Below are positions 26,901 to 36,238 of a DNA stretch of 64,000 nucleotides, piece by piece; the stretch's first letter is position 1, and each line of letters opens with the position of its first letter. The notes below the pieces were generated by a model that made no database searches, was not told the DNA's origin, and saw only the letters and a program-made list of their open reading frames with translations. The position numbers and the translations under genes were made by a program. The DNA comes from Nocardia caishijiensis NBRC 108228 (lineage in GTDB: Bacteria; Actinomycetota; Actinomycetes; Mycobacteriales; Mycobacteriaceae), in contig NZ_BDBE01000029.1 of NCBI RefSeq assembly GCF_001612825.1, forward strand, positions 124,001 to 188,000, in the 5' to 3' direction.

Positions 26901-28298
26901 TTACGGCTCGAGCTCGAGCTCGGCCCGCTTTCGTCGGTAGGGGTAGGCGAGGCCGAGCCCGATGACCAGGCCACCGAGCGCCACGGTCGTGCCGATCACG
27001 GCGATGCGGCGCGCGCGGGGGTCGGGGCCGGGCGGCAGCACCGGCGCGGCGACCAGGTGCGGTACGTCGGCGCCCGCGGCGACCGGCTGGTCGGGCAGTT
27101 GCGCGGTGAGGGCGGCCAGCGGGTCGATCAGGCCGTGGCCGATGCCGTCGTCGCGGCCGTTGCCCGGTCCGTGCGCGGTGCGGGTGATGCGGTCCATCAC
27201 CTGCTGGGCGGTGAGCTCGGGAAAGCGTGCACGGACCAGTGCGGCAAGCCCGGCCACGTACGGCGCGGCGAAGCTGGTGCCCTCGATGGGCCGGATGCCC
27301 TCGGTGGTCTGTACGCCGTCGACCAGCCCGGTTCCGCCCGGCTTGCTGTCGAGGGAGACGATGTTGCGCCCGATCGCGGCGACGCTCACCCACGGTCCGC
27401 GCAGCGACAATTCCGACGGCCCGCCGTCGGCGTCGACCGAGCCGACCGTCATCACATAGGGCGCGAACCAGGCGGGGCTGGCGACGGTACTCACCGACGA
27501 CCACCCCGACGACTTGTTCTGCTCTTTGCACGCCCCGTCGGTCTGGACATTGCCCGCCGCCGCCACGACGACGACATTGCGGTCGTAGGCGTATTTCACG
27601 GCGGCACCGAGCGAGGCGTCGGCGGTGTCGGAACCCGCTGGGCTGCACGCTACTTCGGAGATGTTGATGACGGTCGCGCCCATGTCGACGGCGCGGACGA
27701 CGGCGGCGGCGAGGGTGAGCACACTGCCGTACCCGTCGTTGCTGATCTCACCGGGGTCCTGGCCGCCCTGTTTGTTCACCGGCTCGAAGGCGAGGCTGAG
27801 CTGGCGGATGGACAGGATCTTGGCATCGGGCGCCACGCCGACGAAGGCGTCGTCGGGGCTGGGGTCGGCGGCGATGATCCCGGCGACCAGGGTGCCGTGC
27901 CCGTCGCAGTCCTCGGTGCCGTCGGAGCCGGAGACGTAGTCGCCGCCCGCCTCCAAATCGGGTAGTCGCGGATGGCGTTGCACGCCGGTGTCGATCACCG
28001 CGACCTTCTGCCCCGCACCTCGGCTGAACTTCCACGCCGAGGCCAGGTTGAGCACCTGCTGGGAGATGGGCGGTTCCGACGGCGCCGGACCGGTGAGCAG
28101 CGGTTCACTGCACAGCGCCGACGGTTCGGTGGGTTCCAGCGGCGCCGGGCGACCGCTGAGGGCCGCGGCCGCACCGAGCGCGCCACCGTCGATCTGCGGC
28201 GGCGAAACGGCCCGGGCCGGACCAGCGAAGCCGAGGCTGGCACCGAGAATCAGACTGGCACAACCGAATCGGAGCGCCCGGCGACCGGAGCCACTCAT
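26901..28298 (-). CDS. mycP: MycP mycosin, membrane-anchored subtilisin-like protease
   Basis: 465 residues. Start ATG 28298 overlaps the eccD stop (ATGA); a longer open frame upstream is shadow sequence. It has a signal peptide at ~1-30 ending ARA, a propeptide-like segment, and a subtilisin domain with D103 (VIDTGV), H134 (DGHGT), N250 and S342 (GTSFAAP). A hydrophobic anchor of ~20 residues near 435 is followed by basic residues. Mycosins sit on the outer face of the membrane, stabilise the ESX complex and cleave some substrates. All catalytic residues are present, so it should be active. Confidence 0.95.
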   Translation of the reverse strand: MSGSGRRALRFGCASLILGASLGFAGPARAVSPPQIDGGALGAAAALSGRPAPLEPTEPSALCSEPLLTGPAPSEPPISQQVLNLASAWKFSRGAGQKVAVIDTGVQRHPRLPDLEAGGDYVSGSDGTEDCDGHGTLVAGIIAADPSPDDAFVGVAPDAKILSIRQLSLAFEPVNKQGGQDPGEISNDGYGSVLTLAAAVVRAVDMGATVINISEVACSPAGSDTADASLGAAVKYAYDRNVVVVAAAGNVQTDGACKEQNKSSGWSSVSTVASPAWFAPYVMTVGSVDADGGPSELSLRGPWVSVAAIGRNIVSLDSKPGGTGLVDGVQTTEGIRPIEGTSFAAPYVAGLAALVRARFPELTAQQVMDRITRTAHGPGNGRDDGIGHGLIDPLAALTAQLPDQPVAAGADVPHLVAAPVLPPGPDPRARRIAVIGTTVALGGLVIGLGLAYPYRRKRAELELEP

Positions 28299-29776
28299 AT
28301 GTTCCTGGCCATGGAGTACACCCCCATGATCCACAGCACGAGCGGAATCAGCGCGATGATGAGGATGTACTCGAAGATCTCGATGGCGCGCCTGGTCACC
28401 GGCGACACCTCGATCGTCGGTCCGATGACGCCGAAGCCGATCGTGCCCGCCGCGAAGGCCAGCAGGCCGACGGCGAAGATCTCGATGCTGCCGCCACCGA
28501 GCGCGAGTCCGACGATCAGCGCGACGAACGCGACACAACCGCCCGCGATCAGGGTGGCCGCCTGCACCAGGTCGGCGAAGGAGCGCCCGCGCAAGCACAG
28601 GATTATCGCGGTGGCGATCGCCAGCACGATCCCCTGCCAGCGGGCCGAACCGAGCGGGTCGGCGGCACCGAACGCGCCGAGGGCGGCGGTGGCGGCGCAG
28701 GCGATGACGAGCCCGGACTGGTACTGGTTGGCCGCGCGCGCCCGTTCGCCGAGGCCGCTGGCCGACGGCAACGCGGTGGCACCGATCGCGCCGATGCCCT
28801 CGATGGTCGGGCGCGGTTCGTGGTCGGCCGGGTCGATCGCCGCACCCGCGGTCGGCACCGGCGGCACCGGGAGCCGACCGAGCAGGGCGGACATTCTCGG
28901 TGCCATGGACAGGATCGCGATGCCCGCGAACAGCAGGGCGGCCGAGAGTTTCGGCAGCGCCGGATGCCAGATCAGGTACACCGCGCCCGCGACACAGCCG
29001 ATGATGCCGAGCGAGGCCGCGGCGGTGAACACGGTGAGCCCGCTGGCGGTGACCCGGTAGCCGACCACGGCGGCGACGATCGTCACGGCCGCGCCGAGCA
29101 GCAGGTGCGGACCGCCGAGCGTGCCGGGTACGAAAAGGGCCGCGCCGCCGAACAACAGCAGTAGGGCGTCGAGCGACAACCAGTCGGCGGTGAGCCGGTC
29201 ACCGTACTTGCGCGCGGCGATACCGGCGACGGCGAGCGCGAGCACACCGAACCCGGTGAGTCCGAAGGCGGGGGCGAGCGGGTCGCCGTCGCCGCGCGCG
29301 ATCACCAGCAGCACCAGTGCGGTGAGCACGGTGACGGTCGACGCGACCAGGCCGAGCCAGCGGGCCGCTACTCCGGTCCAGCCCCGGAACTCCTCGGTGG
29401 TCAGGCGCGAGACCGCGTCGATCACGTCGTCGAACAGCGCGGGCGCTTCCTTGGCCGACACCGAGCGGAGCACGAGCAGTTCGCCGTCGTAGACGTCGGC
29501 CTCGGAGAGGGTGCGGCTCGGGGCGATGGCGTCGCGGCCGATCCGGGCCAGGGTCCAGTGCTTGGCCCGCAGGGCGCCGGGTTCGTCCTCGGAGTCGGTG
29601 GGGTCGGGGTTGCGCGACTCGATGAGCTCGACGAGGTCGCCGATGAACCCCGCGATCGGAACCGTCACGGGCAGACCGACATCCACCTGGGTGTTGCCGC
29701 CGATCACCGACACCCGGCACAGATCGGGTTCGAGTGAACGCTGATTCGCCGCCGGTGCGTCAATCACGGTGCGCAC
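28295..29776 (-). CDS. eccD: EccD, polytopic channel component of the ESX system
   Basis: About 493 residues if it starts at GTG 29776; another GTG at 29767 is possible, and the open frame reaches 29878. An N-terminal ubiquitin-like (YukD-type) domain of ~100 residues starts at LCRVSVIGG. About eleven hydrophobic helices follow, as expected for EccD, which lines the inner membrane pore. The stop overlaps the mycP start. The short space to the divergent eccA gene (29777-29970) must hold its promoter. Confidence 0.92.
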   Translation of the reverse strand: MRTVIDAPAANQRSLEPDLCRVSVIGGNTQVDVGLPVTVPIAGFIGDLVELIESRNPDPTDSEDEPGALRAKHWTLARIGRDAIAPSRTLSEADVYDGELLVLRSVSAKEAPALFDDVIDAVSRLTTEEFRGWTGVAARWLGLVASTVTVLTALVLLVIARGDGDPLAPAFGLTGFGVLALAVAGIAARKYGDRLTADWLSLDALLLLFGGAALFVPGTLGGPHLLLGAAVTIVAAVVGYRVTASGLTVFTAAASLGIIGCVAGAVYLIWHPALPKLSAALLFAGIAILSMAPRMSALLGRLPVPPVPTAGAAIDPADHEPRPTIEGIGAIGATALPSASGLGERARAANQYQSGLVIACAATAALGAFGAADPLGSARWQGIVLAIATAIILCLRGRSFADLVQAATLIAGGCVAFVALIVGLALGGGSIEIFAVGLLAFAAGTIGFGVIGPTIEVSPVTRRAIEIFEYILIIALIPLVLWIMGVYSMARNI

Positions 29777-29970
29777 CCACCGTCCACGAGTTGCCGTTCG
29801 CCCGTTCGATCCCGAAACACCGCACGAGGCGGAACACCCCCTGAGTGAACAACTCTGACACCAGCCAAGAACTCTCACACGTAGAAGACAGTTTGCGTTG
29901 CGACCTCTCGGCAGCTGAACCTAATGTAACGGACAGACCAGACCCCCGCGATCGGTAGTCTGGGTAATAA
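29777..29970. promoter_or_regulatory. Divergent eccD/eccA promoter region
   Basis: On the plus strand TAGTCT at 29956-29961 fits an actinobacterial -10 box (TAnnnT) nine bases before GTG 29971. No Shine-Dalgarno sequence precedes that GTG, so eccA may be read from a leaderless or almost leaderless transcript. The minus-strand promoter for eccD was not resolved. Confidence 0.4.
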
Positions 29971-31851
29971 GTGAACAGCGCAGAAACCACAAACCAAGAC
30001 TTCGGGGACTCGACAGAAATGACCGGCAATCGCCAAGCTCAGCGTGCCTTCGACGCCGGAATCCTGTCGTTGGGTCTGTCCATCGAGGGACAGGAATCCA
30101 AACGTGATGTGGAGTACGCGAAACTCGCGTTCCAGCGGGCGACGGAGTGGGATCCCACGATGTCGGACGCCTGGCTCGGCCGAGCCGCCGCGGGCGAGGT
30201 GACCAAGGACGTCCTGTTCAACCTGTACAAGACCGCTGGCAGCAGTCTGTACCGCGAGCAGCGCAGGCTCGGGCTGGCGCCGCGCGCGCTCGCCGGTCGC
30301 TTCCTGCCCGGTCTCTACATCGACTATCCGCTGGCCAGTTACACCGAGGTCGCGCTGGCCTGGGCCGCGCAGCTGATCGCCGACAAGGACTACGACGAGG
30401 CCGAGCGCACCCTCGACGAGCTCGCCGCCCACCGCGCCGGGCTGCTCTCGGACCCCGACAAGGACGTCGACAACCGGATCAGCGCCTACATCCGTGGCGT
30501 GCTGCACTACAACACGCAGCGCTGGCCCGATGTGATGACGGTGCTGGCCGGTTCGGCCGAATGGGACGACCCGTATCTGGCGGCGGGCGCGCACGTGATG
30601 GTCGGTACCGCCTGCGCGCAGCTCGGGCTGTTCGGCGAGGCCATCCGCCGGATGGAGGCCGCCGAGCAGGGCCCGATCCCGATGGCCCGCTCCACCGCCA
30701 TGTTCTGCCGCGGCTTGTGCCTGCGCGAGACCGGCAGCGAGGACGACGCACAGGCGCTGTTCGAGAAGGTGTATTCGCAGGCACCGGATTTCAGTGCCAA
30801 CACCGCCGCCATGCGCGACCGCACCTACCGCATCACCGTCACCAGCCGCGAGTCCATCGACGCCCGCACCGACAAGTGGGATCCCGCGACCGCGCCGTCG
30901 CTGCAGGCCATCGAGCAGGCCGAGACCGAGGACCGGGCCAAGCGGGTACTGGCCGAGGCGCGCGCCGAACTCGACAACCAGATCGGTCTGGTCTCGGTGA
31001 AAACCCAGGTGGCCAAGCTGCAGTCCTCGGCGCAGCTGGCCAAGATCCGCGCCGAGAAGGGACTGGCGTCGGCGGCTCGCGGCCAGCACCTGGCCTTCAC
31101 CGGTCCGCCGGGAACGGGTAAGACCACCATCGCCCGGGTGGTCGCCAAGATCTATTGCGGTGTCGGCCTGCTCAAGACCGACAAGGTCGTCGAGGCCAAG
31201 CGGGTGGACTTCGTGAGCCAGAACCTCGGCGGCACCGCCATCAAGACCGAGAAACTGATCGACACGGCCATGGACGGTGTGCTGTTCATCGACGAGGCCT
31301 ACACGCTGATCCAGACCGGCCTGTCCGGCGGCGACGCCTTCGGCCGCGAAGCCGTCGACACCCTGCTGGCCAGGATGGAGAACGACCGCGACCGCCTGGT
31401 GGTGATCATCGCCGGATACGACGGCGAGATCGACCGCCTGCTCGCCGCCAACGACGGTCTGGCCTCACGGTTCTCCAAACGCCTGCAGTTCCCGTCCTAC
31501 ACCCCGGAGGAGCTCGGCCAGATCGGGCAGGTGATCGCGAAGAAGCGTGACTCGCAACTGTCCGACGACGCCGCCGCGCTGCTCGTCGAGGCCTGCGGGC
31601 ACCTCTACGCGCAGGAGAGCACCGATCAGAGCGGGCAGCCGCGCCGTGGCGTCGACCTCGCCGGTAACGGTCGCTTCATCCGTAATGTCATCGAGGCGGC
31701 CGAGGAGGAACGCGAATTCCGGCTCGCCAACGACGATTCGATCGATCTCTCGGCGGTGGACGAATCGGTGCTGATGCGCATCGAGGAACCTGACATGCGT
31801 ACCGCGCTCACCAGCCTGTTGAGCACATTGAATGTGAATTGGCCTGCCTGA
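29971..31851 (+). CDS. eccA: EccA, cytosolic AAA ATPase of the ESX system
   Basis: 626 residues from GTG 29971; ATG 30019 is an alternative. The N-terminal ~300 residues are tetratricopeptide-like helices (AWLGRA, RWPDVMTVLAGSAEWDDPY). A CbbX/SpoVK-type AAA domain follows, with Walker A GPPGTGKTT at ~378 and Walker B VLFIDEAY at ~437-444, then a sensor and lid region. EccA is thought to release EspG or Esp chaperones from substrates. It is the only core gene on the plus strand besides eccE and ends at a strong hairpin before eccB. Confidence 0.95.
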   Translation: MNSAETTNQDFGDSTEMTGNRQAQRAFDAGILSLGLSIEGQESKRDVEYAKLAFQRATEWDPTMSDAWLGRAAAGEVTKDVLFNLYKTAGSSLYREQRRLGLAPRALAGRFLPGLYIDYPLASYTEVALAWAAQLIADKDYDEAERTLDELAAHRAGLLSDPDKDVDNRISAYIRGVLHYNTQRWPDVMTVLAGSAEWDDPYLAAGAHVMVGTACAQLGLFGEAIRRMEAAEQGPIPMARSTAMFCRGLCLRETGSEDDAQALFEKVYSQAPDFSANTAAMRDRTYRITVTSRESIDARTDKWDPATAPSLQAIEQAETEDRAKRVLAEARAELDNQIGLVSVKTQVAKLQSSAQLAKIRAEKGLASAARGQHLAFTGPPGTGKTTIARVVAKIYCGVGLLKTDKVVEAKRVDFVSQNLGGTAIKTEKLIDTAMDGVLFIDEAYTLIQTGLSGGDAFGREAVDTLLARMENDRDRLVVIIAGYDGEIDRLLAANDGLASRFSKRLQFPSYTPEELGQIGQVIAKKRDSQLSDDAAALLVEACGHLYAQESTDQSGQPRRGVDLAGNGRFIRNVIEAAEEEREFRLANDDSIDLSAVDESVLMRIEEPDMRTALTSLLSTLNVNWPA

Positions 31852-31861
31852 CAGGCGAATT

Positions 31862-31890
31862 CAGGGCCGGGTGCGAGGCATCCGGCCCTG
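31862..31890. terminator. Bidirectional terminator between eccA and eccB
   Basis: CAGGGCCGG and CCGGCCCTG form a perfect 9-bp stem, extended inward by a G-T pair and TGC/GCA around a 3-base loop. It is followed by TTCGTTT on the plus strand and lies between the convergent eccA and eccB. Confidence 0.75.
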
Positions 31891-31896
31891 TTCGTT

Positions 31897-33408
31897 TCAG
31901 CGACCGGACGGCAGCGAGTCGTAGGAGGAGAGCGCTTCGGTCGGCGAGAGCGTCGGGCCGGGAACCAGCTGGCCGATGACCGACCACGGCGCGAGTCGAG
32001 GGCTGCTCCCCAGGCCGATGGCCGTCGCCACCGCCATGTCGGGCACGCCGTAGCGCACCCCGCTGTCACCGACGTAGAACAGGCTCCCCCGGCGGGGGCT
32101 GCCCGGTTCCATGCCCGTCACCTGAACGAATTCGCCGGTGCCCGGGGGCACGTAGACCCCGTCGACCCGGTCGCCGGTGCCGTCACCGGTCGACAGTTCG
32201 ACGACCTTCGCCGATTCCGGGATGGGCAGCCGGGTGCCTGCCAGCAGCGACACCACCGCGCGTTCGTTGGGTCCGTCGCCCGCTTCCGATTTGCGTTCGG
32301 TCGGGCTGGTTCCCGGCGTCTTGGTCCACGACACGCACGCGACGGGCGCGTCCTCGGCGGCCAGGATCTCCGGGGTCTGCACCGGGAAGTCGTCGACGGG
32401 CAGCGGGCGCACCACGGCGACCTGGTGGAGCACGTCGGGCGGAAGCGTCGGAATCTCGCTCACCCCATGGGAATCCGCGTTGCGGATCACCCGCGCGGTG
32501 AACGGGCTCACCGGCTGCACGCCGTCGGCGAGCACCACATACGTCTCGGCTTTGGCCGTGCGGTCGGAACTGGCCACCTCGACGACGGCGCCCACCGGGA
32601 GCTTGGCCAGGGGGCCCGGGCCGGGCTGGCCCGCGTGGGGGATGACCGGCGGCGCGAGCGCGGGCACTTCGGCGGTCGCACCGAGCAGACCGGGACCGAT
32701 CGGGCGCGGGCGATGCGTGGACAGCCCGAGCGAACGCGCCAGCACCTTGTCCTCGGGGTCGACCTCGGCGTGCTTGCCGTCGTAGACGAGGTAGGTCTTG
32801 TTCTCGTGACGCACGAACAGCGCGGCGGCAGGGTCGGCCGTGCGGATGCGCTCCCCCAGTTCCGGTTTGCCCGCGACCACCGCGGTGGTCGCGCCGCTCG
32901 CCGAGGCCGCGCTGCCGCCCTGGGACAGCTGGATGGTCTCGCACAGCGACCAGGTGGAGCTGTCGCCCTGACCGGAACCCGGCAGCGCGCTCGGCGCACC
33001 GGGGATACCGAGCATCGGGCCGCGCGGCAGGTCGTTGAGCTTGCTGTCCTTCACCGCGTGCGGTTCGGCGTTGCTCTGGGTGATGAGCCGGGCCGAGGCC
33101 AGATTGAGCACCGGGTGCAGCACCTTGTCGCCCTCGGCGGTGTGGCGGACCACGTACAGGGCGCCCGTATCCTTGCCGGACACGATCAGGGCATCCCCGA
33201 TCGCGCCCTGGGGCCGCAGGAATCCCAGAATCGCCGCACCGGCGACCACCAGCAGACCAAGGGCCGCCCCCACCCACAGTGAGCGAACCTGCGAACGCAT
33301 CGGATCGTGCAGCATCCGGACGTCTCGGCGCACCAGCGCGTGATCGAGACGACGCAGCAGGAAGCGGTAGCCGTTGACCTGGGCCCGGGTTGTCAGCTGT
33401 GCCGGCAC
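31897..33408 (-). CDS. eccB: EccB, single-pass ESX core component
   Basis: 503 residues from GTG 33408, with GGAGG five bases upstream. The cytosolic N-terminus begins MPAQLTTRAQVNGYRFL, typical of EccB. One membrane helix lies at ~45-65, and a large extracytoplasmic domain follows with two conserved Cys (near 158 and 350) that usually form a disulfide. EccB links the inner membrane complex to the periplasm-like space. It is transcribed alone and divergently from eccE, separate from the eccD-mycP-eccC operon. Confidence 0.94.
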   Translation of the reverse strand: MPAQLTTRAQVNGYRFLLRRLDHALVRRDVRMLHDPMRSQVRSLWVGAALGLLVVAGAAILGFLRPQGAIGDALIVSGKDTGALYVVRHTAEGDKVLHPVLNLASARLITQSNAEPHAVKDSKLNDLPRGPMLGIPGAPSALPGSGQGDSSTWSLCETIQLSQGGSAASASGATTAVVAGKPELGERIRTADPAAALFVRHENKTYLVYDGKHAEVDPEDKVLARSLGLSTHRPRPIGPGLLGATAEVPALAPPVIPHAGQPGPGPLAKLPVGAVVEVASSDRTAKAETYVVLADGVQPVSPFTARVIRNADSHGVSEIPTLPPDVLHQVAVVRPLPVDDFPVQTPEILAAEDAPVACVSWTKTPGTSPTERKSEAGDGPNERAVVSLLAGTRLPIPESAKVVELSTGDGTGDRVDGVYVPPGTGEFVQVTGMEPGSPRRGSLFYVGDSGVRYGVPDMAVATAIGLGSSPRLAPWSVIGQLVPGPTLSPTEALSSYDSLPSGR

Positions 33409-33511
33409 TCGGCCTCCATCGAGCTATCCATCACCATCTCAGCCGACACGGTACCTTAAATCCGACATTGCCCTGAACCAACTTTCGAACGCACGCCGAG
33501 CTGGGACAACG
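33409..33511. promoter_or_regulatory. Divergent eccB/eccE promoter region
   Basis: 103 bases with an AT-richer core (TACCTTAAAT near 33451-33460) in a GC-rich setting, compatible with overlapping promoters for eccB and eccE. No operator-like palindrome stands out. Confidence 0.4.
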
Positions 33512-35326
33512 ATGGGGAACGACACGATGAACGGCCGGACAACCGGCGCCGGAACCCTTCCCGAGCGGGAACGGAATCAGGCCGAGGAGCGCGACACCGG
33601 GCAGCCGAAACCCGTGTCGCCGTACGACACTCTGCGCGACCCCGAGTTCTGGCTGTTCCGGATCTTCCCGCTGCCCGCGGTGGTCGGCGTCGTATTGGTC
33701 GCGGCGACGGTGGCCTGGGTGGTGCTCGTGCTGTCGGACTCGGTGTGGGGTGCCGTCGGCGCGGGTGCGCTGATCGGGCTCATCGGGCTGGTGCCGGTCC
33801 GTGGGACGACCTTGGCGGGGCGGATGGCGACCGGCTTCGGCAGGGGGCGCGGGCGGGGCGCCACCGAGCGGCTCGCCCAGGCGCCCGCCTTCGACGTCCC
33901 CTTGGCCGAGGGCGGCAACTGTGGCGTGCGTTGGGACGGCGATCTGCTGCTGACCATGCTGCGGATCGACCCGCCGCCGGACACGTTGACCCTGCTGCGG
34001 CACGGCTCGCTCAGCACTGACCAACTGCTGCCGCTCACCGAGATCGCCCGCTGTCTGGACCAATTCGACATCACCCTCGCGGGCATCGACCTGGTGTCGA
34101 CCGGTGCGCGCACGGCCGGTACCGGTGTCGCGTCCTACCTCTACGACCGCATCCTCGGCCCGCTACCCGCCGTCGCGCACCGGACTCTGTGGCTGGTGCT
34201 GCGCATGGACCCGCTGACCAATGCCGAGGCGGTCGACAAACGCGGCGGCGGCGCCGAGGGTGCGCTACGGACCGCGATCATCGCCACCCGCCGGGTGGCC
34301 AACCGGCTGGCGGCCCGCGACATCGCCGCGTCCGTACTCACCTCGGCCGAGATGAACAGCGCGGTGCGCCAACTCACCCACGGCTTCGAGATCGATCAGC
34401 TCGAGGAGACGCCGACCGCGCTCACCACGCCGAGCCGTTGCCTGACCCACTACCAGGTGGGCGCCGAGCTCATCACGCCGCGTGGACTGGCCGACATCTG
34501 GGCCGTGCCGAGCCTGTCGACCACGCTCACGCTGCGGTTGCGCCCGGGAGCACCACGTCACGACCAGCGCAGCGACCACGCGGGCACCGTGGTGCTCAAC
34601 GCGGTGGTGCGTTTCGACACCCTGGTCGAACCGACCGAGATTCCGATCCGCGGTCTGCGTGACATCACCGGCGGGCATCTGCGCACGCTGCTCGACACGC
34701 TCCCGGTGGCCTCGCTCGGTCGCTGGTCCGACGACGACGGGTACCGGGGCACCCTGGCGGCGCTCACCGACATCGCGGTGCCGACGGCGGGCTGCGGCCA
34801 GCTGATCGGCGCCGACGAACGCGGCCAGGGCATCGCGGTGTCGCTCATCGGTGACGGCACCCGCCACCTCGAGGTGATCGGCAATCTCGACCTCGCCCAG
34901 CAGGTCATCCTGCGCGCCACCGCGCTCGGGGCCCACGCCATCGTGCACACCGCACGGCCCGAGGCATGGCATTCGATGATGGCCAATCTCAACGCACCGC
35001 AAGTGCTTTCACTCGCACCACGCTCCGCGGGCGCCAGCTACCACCCACCCGGGCCGCCCCCGATGCCCGCCGCGCCCTACCCGAGCACGACGGTGCTGGT
35101 GTTCGACGGGATCGAACCGACCACCCATGCCGGTGGCGCCACCATCGTGCACGTGCGCGCACCGCACGAGCAGAGCGGCGGGATCGACGCCGACGTCACC
35201 CTCATCCAGGATCCCGCCGCACCCAACCGGATCACGGTCCGGACACCAGCCGCGACAGCGACGGTGAACATGGTGACCACCCCGGAAGAAATGCACTACA
35301 TCGGCGAATCCCTAGCCGCCCGCTGA
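33512..35326 (+). CDS. eccE: EccE, peripheral ESX membrane component
   Basis: 604 residues from ATG 33512, with GGGAC upstream; ATG 33527 is an alternative, and the frame is open to 33374 without coding character. A cytosolic N-terminus of ~40 residues is followed by two membrane helices at ~42-90 (FPLPAVVGVVLV and GALIGLIGLV) and a long soluble domain with the EccE pattern GVRWDGD..LTMLR. EccE sits at the edge of the ESX membrane complex. A perfect hairpin follows the stop. Confidence 0.88.
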   Translation: MGNDTMNGRTTGAGTLPERERNQAEERDTGQPKPVSPYDTLRDPEFWLFRIFPLPAVVGVVLVAATVAWVVLVLSDSVWGAVGAGALIGLIGLVPVRGTTLAGRMATGFGRGRGRGATERLAQAPAFDVPLAEGGNCGVRWDGDLLLTMLRIDPPPDTLTLLRHGSLSTDQLLPLTEIARCLDQFDITLAGIDLVSTGARTAGTGVASYLYDRILGPLPAVAHRTLWLVLRMDPLTNAEAVDKRGGGAEGALRTAIIATRRVANRLAARDIAASVLTSAEMNSAVRQLTHGFEIDQLEETPTALTTPSRCLTHYQVGAELITPRGLADIWAVPSLSTTLTLRLRPGAPRHDQRSDHAGTVVLNAVVRFDTLVEPTEIPIRGLRDITGGHLRTLLDTLPVASLGRWSDDDGYRGTLAALTDIAVPTAGCGQLIGADERGQGIAVSLIGDGTRHLEVIGNLDLAQQVILRATALGAHAIVHTARPEAWHSMMANLNAPQVLSLAPRSAGASYHPPGPPPMPAAPYPSTTVLVFDGIEPTTHAGGATIVHVRAPHEQSGGIDADVTLIQDPAAPNRITVRTPAATATVNMVTTPEEMHYIGESLAAR

Positions 35327-35342
35327 CAACCCCACAAAACGA

Positions 35343-35375
35343 CGAACGGCCCGACACAAACCGTCGGGCCGTTCG
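35343..35375. terminator. Terminator after eccE
   Basis: A perfect 13-bp stem, CGAACGGCCCGAC with GTCGGGCCGTTCG, around the 7-base loop ACAAACC. It is 16 bases after the eccE stop and faces the convergent Esx operon. Confidence 0.8.
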
Positions 35376-35504
35376 CCTGATCCAGCAAGAACATGGGTAA
35401 CTCACCGGGAACGGGCAAACGCTCCCAGCCCCCAAAGTCTTACCGCGTCAACAACTCCCCCCCGCACCTGAGTCTGGCCAAAAGACCCGGAGAGGCGGGA
35501 AAGC

Positions 35505-35798
35505 TCAGAAGTCGGCGAAGCCGTCGCCGACCTTGCCGTCGGCCTCGATGGCACGACCCAGCGCGTTCTCGACCTTCTTGCCGAGGTTGTCGAGCTTGAC
35601 CAGGGTGTCGTCGAGCTCGTTGGTGACGTTCGTGTGCGCGGTGTTGAAGTTCTGCACCGCCGAATCACCGTGCAGGCTCTCGCGGAAGGCGTTGGCGGCG
35701 TTGTTGAGCTCATCGATCTGAGCCCGCATATTCGAGCCGTAGGTGTTGAGGTCCGAGACCATCTCGGTGATCTTCGGCGAGTTGTACTGAATCGTCAT
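35505..35798 (-). CDS. ESAT-6-like WXG100 family protein (EsxA type)
   Basis: 97 residues, ATG with AAGGAA upstream. It is predicted as two helices with the turn L42-H-G44 in place of WXG. Length, position after a CFP-10-like partner and helix pattern place it in the WXG100 family. It would form a 1:1 helical dimer with the product of 35843-36145 and be exported by EccC. The missing Trp is seen in some EsxA-like partners and does not by itself mean loss of function. It is last in the PE-PPE-EspG-Esx run. Confidence 0.85.
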   Translation of the reverse strand: MTIQYNSPKITEMVSDLNTYGSNMRAQIDELNNAANAFRESLHGDSAVQNFNTAHTNVTNELDDTLVKLDNLGKKVENALGRAIEADGKVGDGFADF

Positions 35799-35842
35799 GA
35801 TCTGTTCCTTGTCTGTCGTGAACGGCTACTCAGCGCGGCGGG

Positions 35843-36145
35843 CTACAGGCCCTCGGAGTCGGAGGCGACGATCGTCTGCTTGCCGGAGGTGACGGCCTGC
35901 GACAGACGGTCCAGCTTCTCGTTGAGCCGGGTGACCTCGTCGTGCCATTCGGTGGCAGCGGTCTTGAACTGACCGTGCGCCTCGCCCGACCAGCCGGCGG
36001 CGACGGCCTGCACGGAGTCATCGATCTGGTTGATGGAGGTCTTGAGCGTGGAGATCGCGTCCTCCATCCGGCTCACGACATTGTTGATGCCGCCTTCGTC
36101 GACACCGTAGTCGCCCGAGCCGCCACCGAGGTTGGTAAGAGACAT
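35843..36145 (-). CDS. CFP-10-like WXG100 family protein (EsxB type)
   Basis: 100 residues with W52-S-G54 between two helices, the classic WXG100 turn. It is 44 bases upstream of the EsxA-like gene on the same strand, the usual pairing. Unlike many CFP-10 proteins I see no clear YxxxD/E signal in the last ten residues. Probably an exported partner and recognition subunit for EccC. Confidence 0.88.
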   Translation of the reverse strand: MSLTNLGGGSGDYGVDEGGINNVVSRMEDAISTLKTSINQIDDSVQAVAAGWSGEAHGQFKTAATEWHDEVTRLNEKLDRLSQAVTSGKQTIVASDSEGL

Positions 36146-36238
36146 ATTTCAGAACCTTTCATCAGAACTTGTGTGTGCGCGAGGATCCGATCGATCGATC
36201 TCGCTGAGCTGGACGCAGACCGACGCTGCGACGCGGAA

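Noticed and set aside
25302..27965. 887-residue plus-strand frame opposite EccC and MycP
   Set aside because: Lies over certain EccC and MycP coding sequence and is Gly/Arg/Asp-rich antisense noise.
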